Source: a virus
Length of the DNA: 64,000 nt
Strand: one strand, 5' to 3'
Virus record (IMG/VR): IMGVR_UViG_3300035670_000181
Coordinates: 1 to 64,000 of that record
This document shows positions 60,926 to 64,000 of the stretch, piece by piece (within the stretch, counting starts at the first letter, position 1; the number at the start of each line of letters is the position of its first letter). Below the pieces are notes generated by a model. That model was not told where the DNA came from. It worked only from the letters and a program-made list of their open reading frames with translations, and made no database searches. Position numbers and translations under genes: made by a program.

Positions 60926-63900
60926 TATAGCCTATTGCCCCTTATTCTTTGAGAATCTATCTGTCTAATCTGAGAAATCACTGTTCTTGCAATCTCATCA
61001 GCATTTGCATTAGACTTAACATTTACATTAATGTCATAATTATACACTGAATCTCCAGAGTATGAGCCAGAATTGATAGCCTTTAGCTTATCAACACCAA
61101 AATTATCTACAGCATACTTTCTTATTACAAACTCTCCAGGAGTTAGCATCGCAGGCACCGTATCCGTACCCATAGCAAATCCACCAACATTAAAGTACTT
61201 TGGCTTTACCATGCCACCCATAGCATATCCTGCTGGCTTGATAGTTCCAGTCATATTTGGAGTCCCACCAAGCTTCTTAATTTCCGTAATCCTATCAACG
61301 TTCATATCCATTAAAGCGTCTTTAACGGTTGCAGAAAGCTTTTCATTCTGAACTCTCCAACGACTTATTTGTACCAATCTATTAAGCTCATCAATTTTTG
61401 CTTGATTTGGATTAGTTGTTTTGCCATCATTTGGATTGCTAACAACAATTGGGTCTGGAACAGTCTGCTGCTGAGAGTTTTCAGTTAACCACTTCTTATA
61501 TGCTGCTGGATCAAACTTAAAACCTGCAAACTTTCCTTCTGCATCTAATATTTCTGTAAATCCTGGCAAAGCCTTTAGAGTATCCTTGATTGACTTACCA
61601 AATGCATCTGACTGAACAACTGCCAGCCTTGCAGCATTTTCAATATTTTCCCATTCAGTCTTAGTCTTACCAAGATATCCCTCTTTGCCAATAGCCTCTA
61701 GTGCAACATCTCTAGCTGCTTCAGCCAAGTCTAGAGAACGTTGTGCTGGCTCAAGCTTTTCTTCTTCAAGCTTAACAATATTGGTTTGTAAGTCTGATAT
61801 TTGCTTTTCTAGGTCAAGCCTGCTCTTGCCATTGGTAGCCCTTACACCAGCAATTTCTGTCTCACGAGATTTCTCTATAATCTTCTTCTGAGTTTCTCTT
61901 GCCTGCTCAGCACGTCTTCTTTGATCTTCTTGTGCTGCTCTTGCTGCACCAGCAATATCACCCTGAGCAAGAGCATTGACAATATCTAGCTGAGACTTTT
62001 GCTGCTCTTCGATTGACCTGTTTGCATTAAACACAGCATCAAGAGCTTCAAGCCTCTTGTCATACTTCTCATTAATCTTATCTTCCTTAGAAGCAATTCC
62101 ATCAAGCAGGTACTCTAAGTCATCAATCTGATACTCATAAGTTGCAATGCTTGCTGCTGCACTATCTATATCAGACTGTAGCTGCTTCATATTGTACTTA
62201 GAGGCATTTCTACCACTTGTGTTTGTGCCTTGGCCAAAGTCTTGCTCTATGACTGCTTCTTGAGCTGCAAAATATTCATTTACCTGCCCAATTGCAGAGC
62301 TAACTTCATTAAGCTGGTCACCAAGCCACTCCTGAACACCTTGTGGGGTAGACAGCTGAAGGTTCTTTTGTGCAATCTCAAGAGCCTTAAAGTTATGAAC
62401 CAAAATAGCGACTTCCTCGCTAGTTGCTGCAGTTGCAATTGCATATGCAAGCTGAGAGTCTTGTGCAATTTTTGAAGCATCACTTACAGATAATCCAGCA
62501 CCAACCAATCTATTCATTGCAGTCATTTGCTTATTTATGTCTGCAATATCAGCCACAAGAGAGAACTGATAATCTCCAAGTGCTAGCTCAGAAAGCATTG
62601 CCTTGAGAAGCTCACCCTTTTCTGTTACCTTAACCATTCCGTTCTTGATTGAAATAAAGTTTGCCCTGGTCTCCTCATCCATAGACATAACAGTTTCAAT
62701 AAACTCTCTGTTATACCCAGCAGCCAGCAGCTTTTGGTCAACGCCTCTAAATAGGTTTGTTGTCGCAGTACCAAACTTACTTTCAGTAACAGATCCACCC
62801 TTAAGAACCTTTAAGAATTCTGCCACCCCACCCTTAGCATTAATAGCTGCATTTCTAATTCTCTTTAACCTATTGAGAAGGTCCTCAAATGGATCTGTCT
62901 TTGTGCCACCACCATCATCGCCACCGTTGGTTTGCTGATTAAGCAGATCATTCAGGCCCTGAATATTGGTAACTTGGCCCCCAAGAAATGCAAGATACTT
63001 ATCAAATGATGGCTTTACTGTTTCAAAAGTTGGGACACCCCTATTTCTATCATATCCAGTTGCCTTTCTTTTAGTATTTTCAGCTGCCCATGTTTCGTAA
63101 GATGGTAGGGCACCCTCTCCTGCAACTGAAAGAGTTGCAATAGTCTGCAAATATGTTACTTGTTGGACTGGATCAAGCTTTTCGAAATACTCTTGGTCTG
63201 CCTTTAGGGCAGCCATTGTTGCATCACCAAGTTGAGTAGTTTTCTGAACATACTCAATTGTCATTGGCTTTGTAGTGTCAAGCTTTGAAATTTCATCCAA
63301 TTGACGCAATAATTCTGTTGACTTTTTCTCGTCTTCAAAAATTGTTGAAAGTACTAGAGTGGTATCTACAACCCATCCAAGCTTAGATGCTTGAATAAAC
63401 ATATCTAGATAGCTTTCTGCATCACCAAGCTTCATTGTGCTAATCTTTGCAATAAAGCTAGCCTGCATCTTCTTTATTGGCTTGCCATCTTTATCTACAA
63501 ATAGCCCTGCAACCTGAGTTATCTTGTCTGTTTGGGCTGCACCAAACTTTGTGACCATATTCAAAATTGCAGTAGTATCAGTATCCCCACTTGCTAAAAG
63601 ATCTGTAATTGTTTTAAAGCTAGACTGGGAAATCTGTCCTGCATCAAATAGAGCCTTTATTGTAAAGCCACCCTTAGTCTTACCAAGACCTAGCCCATCT
63701 ACAGTAATTTCATCAAATTTTTCTAATAATGTCTTTGCATTCTTATACTCTTCACTATCTTTTTCGAATCCAGAAAGAATAGAGGTATTTTGGCTTAGTC
63801 TCAAGTCTTCTATAGTTGTTAAAGGATCTTTATCTGATGATGCAGATGCACGAATAATATTACCCCAAGTAGTTGCTACTGAATTTACAATACCCTGATA

Positions 63901-64000
63901 TTCTTTAGTTAGCTTACCTCTTTGCTCTAGCCAACGTTTTTCTAAAGTATTAGCCTCTTCCATATCGCCAGCTGCTTTAGCAGCCTCAATTTTTTCAATA
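60925..64000 (-). CDS. Tape measure protein, 5' end cut by window
   Basis: At least 1024 residues; the reading frame stays open to the right edge (I-E-K-I-E-A-A-K before the ATG at 63963), so that ATG is probably internal. It has long coiled-coil segments (LQTNIVKLEEEKLEPAQRSL and RAAQEDQRRRAEQARETQKK) and the terminal GGMVKPKYFNVGGFAMGTD with VPAMLTPGEFVIRKYAV near its end, diagnostic for actinophage tape measures. It sets tail length. Tail-chaperone, capsid and portal genes should lie to the right. Confidence 0.92.
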   Translation of the reverse strand, partial: IEKIEAAKAAGDMEEANTLEKRWLEQRGKLTKEYQGIVNSVATTWGNIIRASASSDKDPLTTIEDLRLSQNTSILSGFEKDSEEYKNAKTLLEKFDEITVDGLGLGKTKGGFTIKALFDAGQISQSSFKTITDLLASGDTDTTAILNMVTKFGAAQTDKITQVAGLFVDKDGKPIKKMQASFIAKISTMKLGDAESYLDMFIQASKLGWVVDTTLVLSTIFEDEKKSTELLRQLDEISKLDTTKPMTIEYVQKTTQLGDATMAALKADQEYFEKLDPVQQVTYLQTIATLSVAGEGALPSYETWAAENTKRKATGYDRNRGVPTFETVKPSFDKYLAFLGGQVTNIQGLNDLLNQQTNGGDDGGGTKTDPFEDLLNRLKRIRNAAINAKGGVAEFLKVLKGGSVTESKFGTATTNLFRGVDQKLLAAGYNREFIETVMSMDEETRANFISIKNGMVKVTEKGELLKAMLSELALGDYQFSLVADIADINKQMTAMNRLVGAGLSVSDASKIAQDSQLAYAIATAATSEEVAILVHNFKALEIAQKNLQLSTPQGVQEWLGDQLNEVSSAIGQVNEYFAAQEAVIEQDFGQGTNTSGRNASKYNMKQLQSDIDSAAASIATYEYQIDDLEYLLDGIASKEDKINEKYDKRLEALDAVFNANRSIEEQQKSQLDIVNALAQGDIAGAARAAQEDQRRRAEQARETQKKIIEKSRETEIAGVRATNGKSRLDLEKQISDLQTNIVKLEEEKLEPAQRSLDLAEAARDVALEAIGKEGYLGKTKTEWENIENAARLAVVQSDAFGKSIKDTLKALPGFTEILDAEGKFAGFKFDPAAYKKWLTENSQQQTVPDPIVVSNPNDGKTTNPNQAKIDELNRLVQISRWRVQNEKLSATVKDALMDMNVDRITEIKKLGGTPNMTGTIKPAGYAMGGMVKPKYFNVGGFAMGTDTVPAMLTPGEFVIRKYAVDNFGVDKLKAINSGSYSGDSVYNYDINVNVKSNANADEIARTVISQIRQIDSQRIRGNRL

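Overview
The window is a continuous stretch of a large tailed double-stranded DNA phage genome. It is AT-rich, very tightly packed, and almost entirely transcribed leftward (minus strand); only seven small or medium genes lie on the plus strand. A WhiB-family regulator, a DUF7455 protein, an FmdB-type zinc ribbon and actinophage-type holins and tail proteins point to an actinobacterial host. The AT-rich composition and the many 2-oxoglutarate (2OG) oxygenases suggest a small-genome aquatic actinobacterium rather than a high-GC soil one. That host assignment is inference. No integrase, excisionase or immunity repressor was recognised, so a virulent lifestyle is likely.

Reading leftward from the right edge: tape measure (cut by the window end) and minor tail proteins (64.0-53.3 kb); a replication and recombination module with a DnaB-like helicase, DnaG-like primase, ssDNA-binding protein, bacterial-type DNA polymerase III alpha, RecA, Cas4-like nuclease and RuvC-like resolvase (53.3-40.6 kb); terminase small and large subunits (40.3-38.0 kb); a secreted Ig-like protein; class Ib ribonucleotide reductase nrdI-nrdE-nrdF (37.0-33.6 kb); an exported proline-rich protein and two small membrane proteins (33.5-30.7 kb); a secreted subtilisin-like protein and four tRNAs around a structured non-coding stretch (29.6-28.15 kb); an accessory block with paralogous unknown proteins, glycosyltransferase, SGNH hydrolases, 2OG oxygenases and a carbamoyltransferase (28.1-20.5 kb); an M23/LysM endolysin and many small conserved phage genes including WhiB, an APS kinase-nucleotidyltransferase fusion and a UV-repair glycosylase (20.5-14.6 kb); sulfotransferase, Hsp20, an apparent small RNA gene and virion-like proteins (14.5-11.5 kb); and a sugar and small-molecule block with PIG-L deacetylase, carbamoyltransferase, NrdH, GroES, NDP-sugar dehydrogenase, epimerase, ThyX, and a 2OG oxygenase plus glycosyltransferase pair (10.4-2.5 kb). 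Capsid and portal genes were not recognised and presumably lie outside the window.

Three themes stand out. First, eight genes have the H-x-D...H triad of 2OG-Fe(II) oxygenases, and two of them sit directly beside Skp1-GlcNAc-transferase-like (GT60-like) glycosyltransferases. This suggests a hydroxylate-then-glycosylate protein modification system, and the same phage encodes an exported protein with a long Pro-Glu-Thr tract. Second, at least fourteen operons start with a -10 hexamer exactly 6 nt before the start codon and no Shine-Dalgarno sequence, the signature of leaderless mRNAs; this also settles several start codons. Third, three inter-operon hairpins carry a TATAAT inside the hairpin loop, combining a terminator and the next promoter, and a stand-alone RNA of about 90 nt with its own promoter and a 10-bp closing stem lies at 13.3-13.4 kb.
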